DNA from: Sciurus carolinensis
Lineage: Eukaryota > Chordata > Mammalia > Rodentia > Sciuridae
Direction of reading: 5' to 3'
Length of the DNA stretch: 64,000 nucleotides
NCBI RefSeq assembly: GCF_902686445.1
Contig: NW_025920103.1
Coordinates: 4,758,783 to 4,822,782, forward strand
Shown: positions 22,960 through 35,584 of the stretch, piece after piece
How positions within the stretch are numbered: position 1 is the stretch's first letter
Layout of the letters: each line of letters starts with the position of its first letter
Notes under the pieces: model-generated
What the model saw: only the letters and a program-made list of their open reading frames with translations
Told to the model about the DNA's origin: nothing
The model's database searches: none
Position numbers and translations under genes: made by a program

Positions 22960-24890
22960 ATTTTCAATATAAATTTCATAAACATTATAATTTCAGAACT
23001 AATTTTTTCCAACAAGTATGTAATTTTTCTGAGTTTATTGCTGTTGATTAAAAAAATTGTAATCAAACTACAAAGACAAAAGCATGATCATCCAGTAAAT
23101 ATTGAAATGTAGATTTGAGCAACAACATGCATAGGCAATCACTGTAACAAACATCCATACAGATATGTTCTACTGAAGAACTGCTCAGTCTCTACATAAA
23201 GCATGTATTTCAAATATAGTTAATAAAAATTGTTAGCATTTCCCATTAATCATGATGGTTTTAATTATCTTTAAGTTTCATTACCAATGATGGCCCACTA
23301 GGTATTGATGAAGTGGTTTGCCAGGATGGCCAGACAGAAGAGCATACTTAATTGTTTTAGAATGCAATATTTAAAGATGTCCAAGGGGTGGAGGATACAA
23401 ATGAATCTCCATGCAAGGTTTAATTTGGGAAATAACAAAGAATATAATTTCAACCTGCAACTAGTTCCAGGCCAGGGTGGCCTTTGTATGTCCAAGGAGC
23501 AAAGGAATGTTTGAGGTTCCATTGGAAAAATGAAAAGTTAGTTAAAGTGTTTTTGTAAAAAAAATCATTGGCATTTTTAGAGCTGAGTGATAGTGAGCTC
23601 TGATTTTTAAATGGATACAGTTTGTAGGCATTAATTGTTAGAGCTAAAATAATTAAATCTTAGAGTAAGAGCTAACTATTTGATAGAATTGGGCTTGCAA
23701 GATGGCATGTCAGGCCAATGTTTTAATATAAGTGGTAAGTTGTCTGCTGGTTCCTGTTACAAGGTGACTTGGGCACAGAGCCCTCTCTTCATGGCCTTCC
23801 CCTGCTTTTCTTTTCAGGACTTGAAATAGGCAAATATATGGTGAATGACAACCTTCACAAAGACATTCATTTTTTGGGTTTAGGAAATAACCAAAAAATA
23901 TGAACTGAATTTTTGGTTAGATTTCAGAATTAAATATGTGAAAGAATTCAGTTTACTGAACTAGGTAAGACTCTTATCTAATGTTATAGAGGAAATGACA
24001 GAAGATGAAAGTGAAAAAAATGCCAAAATCATCCTGTTAATTACATTGATAATAATTTTGTAAGATAATAATAAATTAGAATCATACTTTATAAGCAATA
24101 TGTGTTTGCAGACACAAAGTTTAACCTGTCAATTGCCCAGGAAATTCAATATTAGGTTATCAATGTTATTGAGAACATCTTCACCATAGAACCACATTTG
24201 AAATTATCACTTTGTTATAGCATTGTTGATTATTCTCATTATAACAAATAAGTTTTATTATCTCCCAAACTCTAAAATCATGTGAAGATTGAAGTTCCCT
24301 AAAAGAGGAAAACTCAGGATATGATTCTGAAATATTCAGAATAAGTATCTGGGTAAATTGCCCAATACAGTAAAAGTTAAATTATCTCTGAAATTCAGGT
24401 GCATTTATTGAGTCGATCCAATAAAGCAAATCTGAAATCTAAGGTATATGATATTCTTATTCCATAATGAAAAGACTAAAAATGCTAAATATATTTAAAG
24501 GTAGAAAACACATCAGAAAAAGGAAAGTGGGAATTTCATGAGGGAGGTGTGAAAGTGGAACACTAGGAACTTGAAGGTCTCTTTGCCATCTTAACATACC
24601 ATTAACATGCCATTAATAACAGACACAGTTATTAGCAGTGTAAACAGTTTTTTCAAAACAGAAATGGATTCAACCTCCATTTTATATTACTACAAATGAT
24701 TTAGAAAATTACTAATGAGATTTTAATTTTGATGGAGTTTATCTTAAAACAATTTGTGCCAATATGACTAGAAAGGATCAAGCTTTAATTAGATTCAGAA
24801 AAAATCCACAGTGAAAAAAAGCAGGTCCATTTTCAGATGCCCAGACCTTCCTGTGCCTGGTTTACCTTCACACTTGACTATTGCTCAGCC
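22960..24890. other. Unique AT-rich DNA
   Basis: Nothing recognisable. The overlapping open frames on both strands near 23,300-23,520 are antisense shadows of each other, and neither has splice or codon evidence. Confidence 0.4.
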
Positions 24891-24892
24891 TT

Positions 24893-24965
24893 TTTTTTTA
24901 AATTTTTTGTAGTTGTAGATGCACACACAGTATGCCTTTTTTATTTTTATTTTTATGTGGTCTTC
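24893..24965 (-). mobile_element. SINE 3' extension remnant
   Basis: TTTTTTGTAGTTGTAGATGC, then CACACAGTATGCC and TTTTTATGTGGT match the tail and linker of the ID SINEs with extension. The tRNA-like body is missing. Confidence 0.5.
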
Positions 24966-25059
24966 AATACTTTCCTGTTCCTTCCCCTCCTCCCTACACT
25001 TGTTCTCATTCCTCTACTCCAGTGCTCTTTCTTCCATTTATAAGTAGTTTTGTTGTAAA

Positions 25060-25375
25060 TTAGTACACTATGTATTTATATAAAGATAAAATTAATTGTG
25101 ATTTTTTAAATAATTACATAGGAAAATATGATCAGATATATATCAAGAAGTGGGATAGCTGGTAATATGGTGTTTCCATTCCTAGTTTTTGAGGAATCCC
25201 CATAAAGCTTTCCATAGTGGACATACTAATTGGAAGTCCCACCAACAATGACCTTTTTCCTCACATTCTTTCCAACATTTTTTATTTGCATTCTCCAAGA
25301 GCACTCTACCATGAACTTCAAACTTAATTTTATGTACATGATTCTTCATCTTAGGTTTTTGTGGGTATCTTTTTG
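25060..25375 (-). mobile_element. Old L1 ORF2 C-terminal fragment
   Basis: The minus strand retains the diverged cysteine-rich end of ORF2 (CWKECEEKGHCWWDFQLV, then PLWKALWGFL), recognisably the same domain as [12 protein letters not shown] in the young copies. Confidence 0.8.
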
Positions 25376-25392
25376 TTTTGTTGTTTGTTGTT

Positions 25393-25580
25393 TTTATGGT
25401 GCTAGGGATGGAACCCAGGGGCACTCTACCATGAGCCTCAATCCCAGTCCTTTTTATTACTTTTTAAATTTAAAACAGAGCCTTGTTAAAATGCTTGAGG
25501 CTGACTTCAAGCTTGTGATCCTCCTGTATCAGACTCCTAAGTATCTATGATTATGTGTGTGCTGCACTGTATCTGCCCTC
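25393..25580 (-). mobile_element. MEN-type SINE
   Basis: ATGGTGCTAGGGATGGAACC starts the reversed ID part. The B1-like part follows (AAACAGAGCCTTGTTAAAAT to GTGTGTGCTGCACTGT). Confidence 0.75.
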
Positions 25581-25589
25581 ACTGTATCT

Positions 25590-26380
25590 CAATTTTTGAC
25601 TACTAAAATAAATCAATAAATATCTACAATATCAGAATTAATTGAGACTGTATGAGCCAATGACTTTTTCTCATCAAGTAGGTATTTCTATTATAATAGA
25701 AGTATATTATTTATTCAGAATTATTCAGACAAGGTATGGTGGTTTATTATATCTGTGAACTTAACTTCTTTTAGCCTCCATTACACCTTCCTTTTCCTGT
25801 GAGATTCCTCCTCATTCTTGCAAAAATGACTTCAGTATTTTTAGATATTATACCTGTGTTCCAACAAATAAGAGAGAAAAGAGGAAATGCAGGAGTCAAA
25901 ATTTACAAGTGTATTCTATAGAATTTACCAACTCCACCACTCCAAAGCTAAAAGCATGAGGTATATTTTGGCATAAGACATTGAGATTAAGAGCCAGATA
26001 GGTCACAGAGAATAATAATTGGACAACGATTTGAAGAGTTAAAAACAACCTTAAGATTTACCACAACTGAAATTCAGAAGTATAAATAGGGAGTAGAACA
26101 TTTCACATTCTCTGAAATCAGAAATTAGGCAAAGAAATAGAAGTTAAACAAACCTAGGTATATTGACACCAGAGTTCAAAGTATATAAGAATGCAGTTAT
26201 TTGAAAATAAAATAAATAAAGAATGCACCTAGTTATGTTTGTGACTAAGGAAATTGAAATATTGTATATTAAATAAAAATTCAAATTTCATTTTGTGCAT
26301 TGAAAATGGAAAATAAATGTATGTGGTTCACAATTGTTTGTAAGGGGAAGTGATAACTTCAATATACTTGATAGCTTTTT
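25590..26380. other. Unique AT-rich DNA
   Basis: No gene or repeat signal. A poly-T run is at about 26,376-26,392. Confidence 0.4.
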
Positions 26381-26439
26381 TTTTTTTTTTTGCCAGTAAG
26401 AGTACTACTGTAAACATGTATTTTCATCATGACTGGAGT

Positions 26440-26720
26440 GTTTCAGAATTACAGTACCAATATCAGACAGTGCTCAAGCTGATTTCAGTTTTTAGAGCCA
26501 TTTTAGATTTATGGAAAAATTGAAAGTAAGGTACAGAGATTTCCTGTCTATCTCCTACATTCCAATGTGCATAAGCTTCCCCATTATTAACATCCTCCAC
26601 CATAGTGGTACAGTCTTTATAATTAATGACCCTAAATAGACACATCAAAATTGTCCAAAGTCCATAATTTATGTTAGGATTCTTTCTTCGTGTGCATTCT
26701 ATACATGTATCCTTTTAAAG
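26440..26720 (-). mobile_element. Ancient L1M-type 3' fragment
   Basis: TTTTTAGAGCCATTTTAGAT, then AAGGTACAGAGATTTCC, ATTATTAACATCCTCCACC and AAAGTCCATAATTTATG match an old mammalian L1M 3' segment. A second copy of the same segment is at 31,330-31,640. Confidence 0.55.
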
Positions 26721-27185
26721 AAAATGTAGGCTTTTTGACAGGGTGCTATGATGAAGAGATCTCACCTGTGTAAGTGGTAAGGAGATTTACTTTACTCTAA
26801 CTCGTCTGTTGAGCCACATGATATTTCATCTATCACAAAGATAATATGACTATATATGGACAAGAATGTCAAAACAAAACAGCCCAAGATTTTTAAAGCA
26901 TATAAAATTGAATATGTTCTAAAATTACTATGAATGTATGCATGTGTGTACACATTCATATATATTTTTAAAAGGAATAATTAAAATTTTATTTAAATGA
27001 AATAGTTCACTGAAAGTCCCAGAAAAGTTTCAACTTCATAAGCACTTCATAAGATTTAGTTCACTTGTAAAGAAAAACATCAATTTTCTTAAACAACAAA
27101 AAAAAGTATTAAATTGTTAATACTTTAGTTAGAAACTGGCATTTCAGAAGTTACCAGTTCTTGAAATTTGTTGGTCAAGACCCTT
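26720..27185. other. Unique AT-rich DNA
   Basis: No gene or repeat seen. Confidence 0.4.
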
Positions 27186-27315
27186 TTTAAAAAAAATTAG
27201 TTGTAGACGGACACAATACTTTTATTTATTTATTTATTTTTATTTAGCGTGGTGCTGAGGATTGAACCCAGTGCCTCACACATGTTAGGCACTGAGCTAC
27301 AACCCAAGCCCCAGT
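27185..27315 (-). mobile_element. ID-type SINE with linker
   Basis: AATTAGTTGTAGACGGACAC is the reversed extension. GTGGTGCTGAGGATTGAACC to GGCACTGAGCTACAACCC is the body, with a short internal deletion in the TAGGCAAGCACTC part. Confidence 0.85.
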
Positions 27316-27319
27316 CAAG

Positions 27320-28560
27320 ATTGTTTGACAATAATATTTTATGCAAGATTCCAATGTATAAAGTGTAAGAAAAACTGCTCCAACTGAAACAGAAGTCTCT
27401 GGAACTCTGCTTCCTGTCTCCTGGTCCAACCAAATTGAGGCTTCAGCAGCAAGTTTCCTTAAAGCATTATATTAAAGTAGGCCATGAAAATAAGTACACC
27501 TCTATTTTATTTTATTCATTTGCAAGAGTATCAAATGATTTTATTACAGAACTTAATCCCATTAACTCACTTAAAAAAAACCACAAACATGAGAAAAGGA
27601 TAAACAAATCCAAGGCTCACTAGCCCTTGGAGGACAGGAGGAAACCCTGGACAGGGAACCCACATTTTTCTTTATGCCTGATATCTCTGTGTCCCTGCTC
27701 ACTCCAGGCTTCCACTTTCTGTCACCTCTGAAAAGGGGAGAAAATTGACTAGAAGAATCATGGACCAGAAGGTCACAACCAACTCTAAGGATATCTGATG
27801 CAAAGGGCTTGTACATTGTAGTCTGTAACTTTGAGAAAGAAATTGGATGTGCACTGTCAAATACCTACTCCTAAGTTTTACTGCCCTTTGATACTGGTTA
27901 TGATCTTTCACTGTAGCTTCTGTTTATCCCAGAACACAAACCCTCAAATACATGTGCAGTCTCCATGTTCAAGTATCAAGTTGTTGAGAACCACCTCAGT
28001 GGTTGTAGTGTGCATAAACTGTAGTGTGTACTGGGTGTCACACCCTAGGACAAGCAGGTCCAGTGGCAGCCCAATGCAAGGGGCACACATGAACAACATT
28101 CTCACTGCTAAATTTCTTCCTGTTCTATTTGGGCAGTGCCTCACATTCAAGGTAGAAATCTTGAGTGCCACCCCTCACCCCCTCCCCTCGCCAAATGAAG
28201 TCATGCTGTCATGGAATGGAGATCCAAATCTTCACCATTAACTAAACAGAGCTTTCCAAGGTGCCAGGAATATTCTTAGAAGTGTCCTGGGACAGGGCTG
28301 GCAGATCCTGGCTCTCTGGCTAAAAGGAAGCTCAGCACACCTTCTTTTTTTCTGGGCCTCCAGGAACTTCTTTGATCTGTGGCCTGAAGCTGTCGTTGAT
28401 CTTTGGATTCACCTACTGAGAAACAATCCTGTCTACTCCTCCAGCATCCCAGACTTTCTTGAACCACATTCTGCCTCAGCCCATTTGGTAACTGGTTCTG
28501 GTTCATTGTAGGATTCCATTTCTGCTTGTCCAGATGTGTCCACACAAAATCATCTTTTTG
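27320..28560. other. Unique DNA upstream of the CpG-rich block
   Basis: GC content rises gradually. Several overlapping open frames lie on both strands between 27,830 and 28,720, but none shows a start context, splice sites or a recognisable protein. It could be the 5' flank or distal promoter of the gene proposed downstream. Confidence 0.35.
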
Positions 28561-28599
28561 CAGACTGTGGTGTCTGCTTCGGGTACCTAGTGGGCAAAG

Positions 28600-29310
28600 T
28601 GGTGTAGGAAACAGCTGCATCCCGTGGGACATTGCAGGAGGGAGGGCATGGCGAGATTGAAAATATGCCAGCGCCAGGGGTCGGACCTGGGTGCGGGAGC
28701 TGCCTCTTCCAGCCAATCAGCCGCTGGCTGCGTGTGTGGAAGCCCGTGCGTGGGACTGTGCCTGGAGGAGGCCCTGTTACAGAATCTGCGTGGGGGAGGG
28801 CGCTCTTTGTTTTCAGCGCAGGCCTTGGTCACAAGTGGCTAGGGTGGTGTGCGAAGGGTTGTCCCGACAACTTCCCCAGGTCTTTCGCAGGCTTGGGATG
28901 CCTCCCATCAGCCCCGCGCCTCTCTCGGGAGGCCCAGGTCGTTCCTGCTCAATCGAGCGCCCTTGTCATTTGGCTCTCCTTGCTCCATGGCAGAGCGCCA
29001 CCCCCTGAACCTGAGGGTACCCGGCGGCTACAGGGGAATGCTGTGGGTGACCCAAGCGCCGGAGAATCTGGGCCCCAGCAGAGGTGGCAAGCGGCAAAGT
29101 TCGCTTAGGCGATTGGGGATGGTGGGCGCTGCTAGAGCTCCAGCCTTATCAGTTCTGGTCGCTGGCACAAGGTAGGTGGGCTCTGGAGACGGGTGTTGCC
29201 GGGGGACAGAAGGGCACAGGCTCAGGTTGACACCTGCTGGGTGGTTTTGGGTGGGCACAGACCGCGTGGGCTCCGGATTTCAAGCCCTGTCCCGAGGGCT
29301 CAGCATGGCG
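28600..29310 (+). promoter_or_regulatory. CpG-island-like promoter of the proposed gene
   Basis: A GC-rich, CpG-containing block in otherwise AT-rich, CpG-poor surroundings, with GCG, CGC and CCCGCGCC words throughout 28,680-29,180. A CCAAT box in good context (AGCCAATCAGC) sits at 28,711-28,721 and there is no TATA box nearby, which is the usual layout of a housekeeping or testis CpG promoter. The open frames inside it overlap on both strands and are explained by high GC. Direction is inferred from the downstream donor and exons on the + strand. Confidence 0.6.
28740..29171 (+). other. Proposed untranslated first exon (start uncertain)
   Basis: A strong donor, CACAAG|GTAGGT, ends the candidate exon at 29,171. 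The transcription start is unknown and was placed just downstream of the CCAAT box only for convenience. The next acceptor on this strand with a coding continuation is at 30,548, giving a first intron of about 1.4 kb. Confidence 0.35.
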
Positions 29311-29449
29311 AACTTTGCAAGCGGGAGCTCCTGGGTGTCTGACTTTCCTTCTGAGTCACCTGATTGGGAGTGTGCATTGCTAGGTCTGGAGGCTGTTGAT
29401 GGGTTACTGCAGTGTGCCTTTAATCCATGCAGGAATTGGAGGAGAGGAA

Positions 29450-30540
29450 AACTGAGCTGTAGAGGGAAAATACTGGGAAGAACACCTGGCATACACAGGG
29501 TTGTTTTGAGTATTAAATGGACAATGCCCTTTCCAAATACATAAGGAGGACTTTCAAATGGCAATCATTATTAGAGTCTTACAGAAAGATAAGAATGAGA
29601 CTTGACATTTAGACTACTGAGGAAGAGGGAGAACATCAGTATAGGGCAAAGCAAAGTCAGAATAAGAAGGCAAGAGGAAGAATCGTGTCATTTTTGCATG
29701 TAGGGATAAAGGAGCTTTATAAAATACTTGTTGTAACTAGGAATGTAGCTGAGTGACAGAGTGCCTGCCTAGCATGTGCAAATCCTGTATTCAATCCCCA
29801 CTACTGCAAAAACAAAAACAGGAAAACGAAGAGAAAACATATTGGTTGACACTGTCAACTACTGTAATCAGTTAGGCAGTGGTGTAGAGGATTGGGTTGT
29901 GGGAAAAAGAGATTAGACACTGTACTGAAATGATAGCAAGGCTGCTCAAACATGAGTAGAGTACAAGGGAAAGCTCCAACAGCAGGAGAGGCCTTAGGGA
30001 TTTCCAGTTGGCAAAATGGACTGTGTGCATATGGAGAATGAAGGAAAGAATGAAGTTGGAGATAATTCCTTGGTTTGTGGCTTGGAAAACCCTTGAAACT
30101 AATTATTAGAAATACTTGATTTTACTTAAGATGAATATTTTGAAATGGCTGTCAAGAAACTTAATGAAATATTCTATCTGGATTACTCAGAAAAAAACAT
30201 AAGCCATTAGAAAAAAATCCAGCAGGTATGTTAAGTTTAAATGACTAATTAGATTTTTTTCACAGCAAATCATCTATTTGAAAGGAACCTCCTGATCTGA
30301 TGATCAATAATAATTGATTTTATTTATTTAATATATCCTTGTTCCTCGTGATTTAAAATATTTGAAAAATAATGCTACCTGAAAAGCGTGGACCTCTTGG
30401 TGATCCTTGTTCTCCTTTAGTATTCATAGGTCTTGTTATCTGGGTCTTTGGATTACATTGAGGCCCAGTGAAAAGATGATCATTGTTGTAGAGTAATTGA
30501 ACTTCATCTAATTTTATCTTTTCTTTTGCATTGTATGGAT
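29450..30540. other. First intron of the proposed gene, with one SINE
   Basis: Single-copy apart from a diverged plus-strand ID SINE at about 29,733-29,820 (AATGTAGCTGAGTGACAGAG; TTCAATCCCCACTACTGC). No exon signal. Confidence 0.4.
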
Positions 30541-30547
30541 TTTTCAG

Positions 30548-30727
30548 ATAATGAGAAAGAGTATGTTATTGCTTGGGAAAAGAAGTCAACAGTTGAAGAG
30601 AAAGCAAAAGCAGATTCAGTTAAAGCTCCCACCTACATTTTTTTGTGGAGTCTGCAGTGATACTGATTTGGACAATGGAAATGGGGAAGACTTTCAGTCA
30701 GAGCTTCAAATAGTTCAGGAAGCTCAA
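30548..30727 (+). CDS. First coding exon of the proposed gene
   Basis: The acceptor follows a long pyrimidine tract (TTTTATCTTTTCTTTTGC, then GGATTTTTCAG|ATA). The ATG at 30,551 opens a 59-codon frame that ends in phase 0 at the donor CTCAA|GTAAGA. The peptide starts MRKSMLLLGKRSQQLKRKQK, a strongly basic stretch that could be a nuclear localisation signal, and turns acidic towards its end (VCSDTDLDNGNGEDFQSELQ). I do not recognise a domain. The ATG is chosen because it lies three bases inside the exon; an upstream coding exon is not excluded. The next exon joins in phase 0. Confidence 0.45.
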
Positions 30728-31654
30728 GTAAGAATGTCTTCATTGTTTTCCTTTTGATTCCATTGACTTTGTTGATGTAGTAAGCAGTAGAATGTTCTTA
30801 GCAAATGGAAATGATGGGTGTGGCTAGCAGATAGAGTGAATCTAAGTAAGTGGAGAGGTATATTATTTATGAATTGGTACACTCAAAAAATAGGATATTA
30901 GATTTTCTAAAATTGAGCTATAGATTTAAGGTGCAGTGTCAGTCAAAATTCACCAGGATTCTTTGAAGATATAAATAAGCTGATTCTCAAAATTTCTATG
31001 GAAAGTTATGATTGTATGTTTGTTGTTATTGATGAACCCACACTGAGACATTATCATCCAGAGTTTTGAGTTTTTATCTAAAATGGATATCCAATTTTGT
31101 CAAATTTTCTTACTCCATCTATTGTTGCAATCATGGAACTTTTTATTAAATCTATGAAGAATATTGATTTTTGAATGTTCAGGAAACCAACATTGCATTC
31201 CTGGAATAAACCTCAATCATGGTATACTAATTATAAATTTTACATGAATTCAGGTTTGAGTAAATTTTGTTACAACTTTTGGATTTCTATTTATCAGGGG
31301 TATTGGTCAGTAGTTTTTTTTTTTTTCTGGCATGTATCTCCTGCCCTCAACATAGACATGTTCTCCCTCATTAACATCCTATACCATGGGGGCATATTTG
31401 TTACAATCATAAAACCTGTATTCATGCATCACTACCCAAAGTTTATAGTTTACATTAGGATTCCCCCTTGTCTTGTACTTTCTGTGAGTTTGGACAAATA
31501 CTTAATGAATGATGTGTACACCATTAGAGTGTCCTACAATGTGATTTTACTGTCCTGAAAAGTCCTCTCGTACATTCCTGATCCCCATTCCTATCTGTCA
31601 TTGATCACATGGTTGTTGGGCTGTGTTTATTAATATCTTTTAGATATCAATGGA

Positions 31655-31745
31655 CATTTATTTATTTATATGCAATGCTGAGAATTGAACCCATTGCCTC
31701 ACATGTGCCTGACAGGTACTCTATCCCTGAGCTACAACCCCAGCC
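31655..31745 (-). mobile_element. ID-type SINE
   Basis: TTTATTTATATGCAATGCTG leads into AGAATTGAACCCATTGCC and CCTGAGCTACAACCCCAGCC. Confidence 0.85.
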
Positions 31746-32244
31746 CCTCTTTGGTTAATTTCTAGGTTTGGTTAAGAAGTTGATTTTGATCATCTTTGTT
31801 AATGTTTTTCTTGTTTTTAAGAAGGAGTGTATTTATAATAGCCCACTCTCTACCATTTCAGAAGTGACAAATTGACCCCTTTGTCTTGACCATCCTTTCT
31901 TTTTTCCTTGTTATTTTTCTTGAATCTGCTTTATCTGGTAAAAAAAAAATTAACTGAACCATATTTTTGTGTTTAGGTATATGTATTTGTGTGGTATGAT
32001 CTTTTTTTTTTAACCACCTATATCATAATGATTTTCTTTGGACTGAATTTTGGCAGTTTCTTTAAAAATCTAATTGGATAATGTTTTATTGGTGTTTAAA
32101 CAATTTACATTTTATTTAATGTAATTGTCATGGTTAGACTTTTATCATTTCCTTTTTAGTTGCATTTATCCCATTTATTTTTCATTACTGTTTTCATTTT
32201 TTTTAATTATTTCAATATTCTTCAGAATTCTTTTACATTTGATT

Positions 32245-32445
32245 GTTGTACCATTTTTGTGGTACTAGGAAATAAAAAAAGAGCTTTGTGTGGTCTAGGC
32301 AAGGACTCTATCACAGAACTATGTTACTGTTGCTTTTTAAACTTTTAGTTTCAGACAGGGTCCTGCTAAATTACCCAGGCAATCCTACTTCAGCTTCCTG
32401 AGTCATTTGGGGATTAAATGTGTGTGACACTATATCCCATTGGCA
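32245..32445 (-). mobile_element. MEN-type SINE, degraded
   Basis: The ID part is poorly kept (GGTACTAGGAAATAAAAAAA, GTCTAGGCAAGGACTC). The B1-like part is clearer (CAGACAGGGTCCTGCTAAAT, GCTTCCTGAGTCATTTGGGG). Confidence 0.65.
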
Positions 32446-32849
32446 ATTGACTGTTGTGTATTCAGTTTTCAACATTTAAACTTGCTATTGCTTAGCAGTT
32501 CCAGGAAATTGTGTATTCTTTGTTTGTTTTTTTTATTTTTACATTTAAAATCATATCATCAGTAAACATAGATAATTTTATTTTTTCCTTTCCAATCTTT
32601 ATATGTTTATACCTTTTATTTCAGTGTGTCTCATGAATTTCTAATGTATCTTCTGATATGAAGGAACATTCATACCCTGCTATTGTTCTTAATAAGAAAG
32701 CTCTTTTCTTAATGTTAAATATTATGTTAACTGTAATTTTTTGGTAGATGTTCTTTATCAAATTTAATAGGTTCCTTATTTATAATTTACAGAGAGTTTT
32801 TTTATGGTGTTGGATATTGGCAAATGATTTTTCTGCAACTTTTTTTTTT

Positions 32850-32928
32850 AATGGGTGCTGGGGATCGAACCCAGGGCCTTGTGCTTACAAGGCAAGCACT
32901 CTACCAACTGAGCTATCTCCCCAGCCCC
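32850..32928 (-). mobile_element. Young ID SINE inserted in an old L1
   Basis: GGGTGCTGGGGATCGAACCC to CTACCAACTGAGCTATCTCC is almost undamaged and nearly identical, reversed, to the copy at 11,891. CTGCAACT flanks it on both sides (just before the poly-T and just after AGCCC), consistent with a short target-site duplication. Confidence 0.85.
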
Positions 32929-34664
32929 TGCAACTCTTAATATGAGCTCAGGATTCTTCTTTCAGCTGTTTTATGAGTACATTGCTGTAATCAGTTTTCA
33001 CATGTTCAACCAGTCTTCCATCCTTGGAGTAAATCTTAGTTGTGTATATAATTCTTTTCATATATTGATTTTTTTCTCTCATATTTTTAAAAATTGGTGA
33101 ATTATAGTTTGTGCATGATGGGATTTGTTGTATATTCATATATGCATATAATATATTAGTGTAATTTGGTTAATATCACTCTCCAGCAAATCCCTCCCCC
33201 CCACCTCCCAATCCTTGATCCCTTTTCTCTACTGACCTCCCTTTGATTTTTAGGAGATTCCCCCTCCTCCACTTTTTCTTTCTTTCTTTCTTCTCTAGCT
33301 TCTGCATATGAGAGACATATGACCCCTAACCTTATGAGTTTGCCTTATTTAACTTAATATAATGGTCTCTGGTTCCATTCTTTTGAATAAATACTGAGGT
33401 GTGGTATAGCTGGGTCATGTGGTGGTTCCATGCCTAGTCTTCTAAGGAAACTTTATACTGATTACCACAGTGATTGTACTAATTTGCAGTCCCACCAACA
33501 GTATAAAATATTCCTTTTTCTCTACATCCTCTCAAGCATTTATTATTATTTGTGTTCTTGATGACTGCTATTCTGATTGGTGTGAATGAACTCTCAGTGT
33601 AGTTTTGATTTGCATTTACCAAATTGCTAATGATATTGAATCTTATTTCTTATATTTGTTGGCCATTTGTATTTCTTTTTTTGAGAAGTGTCTTTAATTC
33701 ATTTGCCCATTTATTAATAAGATTATTTGGTTTTGGGGTGTAAAGTTTGGATGTGGTTTTTTTTTTTAGTGTAAAGCCTTTAAATAGTCTAGATATTAAT
33801 TATCAGAAGAGTAGCTAGCAAAGATTTTTACCCATTGTTTAGGTTCTTTTTTCATATTCCTAATTGTTTCCTTTGCTGGGCAGAAGCCTTTTAATTTGAT
33901 GCTGTCCTATTTCTTAATTCTTGGCATTATTTCCTCTGCTTTTGGGGTCCTATTGAGAAAGTCATTGCCTGTGCCTATAAACTGTAGTGTTGACTGTGTT
34001 TCATTCTAGGAGTTGCAAAGCTTCTTGAACCCACAGCCCTTTTAACATGGGTGGTACCACTAGCTAGTACACCCACCTACCCTGATTTTTTGGGGGATTT
34101 TGTTGGATTTTGTTTTTGTTCTCATGAGATAAACTGGTCTAGTTTTCCTTTGTTGTAATATACGACTTGGGTATTAGGGTGATGCTTTCCTCAAAGGATG
34201 AGTTAGGAAGCATTCCCTCTGCTTCTGTTTCTTGGTAGACATTGTACAAATTTGTATTGCTTTTTTGAATATTTAATAGAACTCACTAGTGAAACCATCT
34301 GAATCTGATGTTTTCTTTTTGGAAGACACTATTAATTCACTGTCTTTAACATACATGTACAGGTCTATTGAGGTTATTTCTCCTTGTATGCATTTTGGTA
34401 GATTGCAATTTTTAAAGTATCAATCTAAATAAAATTTTTAGATATACTGCTGTGCATGATATTCTTATTTTTACTGTTAATGTCCATGATCATTAGTTCT
34501 GAGTCCCGTTTCATTTGTGATGTAATATGTGACTCCTCTCTTCTTGGTTAGCATGTGACAGGTTTTTCAACTTTTATTGATCTTGACAAAAATTTTTGGG
34601 TTTTGATATCTTTTTCTTTCATTTGTTGATTTCCCATTTCACTGATTTCTCTTTTTCAAATTTT

Positions 34665-34798
34665 TATATTTTATACTTGTAGATGAACAGAATGCCTTTA
34701 TTTTATTTTATTATTTTTATGTGGTGTTAAGGATTGTATTCGGTTCTTCACACGTGCTGGGCAAGTCCTCTGCTACTGAGCTACATTCCCAGCCCCAT
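34665..34798 (-). mobile_element. ID-type SINE with linker
   Basis: ATACTTGTAGATGAACAGAA is the reversed extension. TGTGGTGTTAAGGATTG to CTGCTACTGAGCTACATTCC is the body. Confidence 0.8.
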
Positions 34799-35164
34799 TT
34801 CCTTGGTTTCTGATCTTTTAATTCTATCTACTTGGTGTAGGTTTATTTTGCTCTTCTTTCTCTAGTTTCTCAAGGTATAAGTTTAGATTTTGATTTTAGG
34901 TCTTTTTAAATTGATGCATTTATTGCTCTAAATGGTCCACATTCTTGATTCTATGGCACTTCTCCAATTTTGATAAGTTGTATTTTAAATTTTATTCAAT
35001 TCAAAGTATTTTTAATTTCTCTTGAAACTTCTTTTTTGACATGTTATGTTCAATTTCCAAGTTGTTTGGATTTTTTCCAGTGAATATTTTTGTTAATGAT
35101 TTCAAGTTTAATTCCATTTTGGTTTGAGAGTATGATTTGTGTTTTTTCCATTCTTTTAAGTGAC

Positions 35165-35262
35165 TTCTTTTTCTTTTTTTATGTGATGCTGGGTAGCAAA
35201 CCCAAGGGACTTATGCTTGCTATCCAAGTGCTCTACCATTGAAGCATAACACAGGCCCTAGC
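35165..35262 (-). mobile_element. ID-type SINE, diverged
   Basis: TTATGTGATGCTGGGTAGC, then CCCAAGGGACTTATGCTTGC and CTCTACCATTGAAGCATAAC. Confidence 0.7.
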
Positions 35263-35566
35263 ACATGGTCTTTCTTGGTAAATGTTCCATGTAAGCTTCT
35301 GAAGAATGTGTGTATTTTACTTTTGATGATGAAGTGGTCTATAAAACTTCCTTCCTTCACTATAGGTTTCATTGTAAAATTCCCATTTGGTTCTTTTTTA
35401 TAATTGCTTCTTTACTGAGAAAGTCAGTTTTCACTTGAGTGTCTGTCCTTACTTCTTAGAATATTGTCATAATATCTTCTTTAAAGTCTGTTTTGCATAG
35501 TTCTGACACATGAGTCATTTGATGACCACTCCCTCCTCTGGTCAAAGAGAACTGGCTTGAGACTTT

Positions 35567-35584
35567 GGTGTGTGTGTGTGTGTG
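35567..35584. repeat. (GT)n microsatellite
   Basis: A short GTGTGTGTGTGTGTGTG run. It explains the valine/cysteine-rich open frame across it. Confidence 0.9.

Noticed and set aside
28587..29175. Several overlapping open frames of 70-160 codons on both strands
   Set aside because: High GC in a CpG-rich block removes stop codons in all frames. None has splice or family support.
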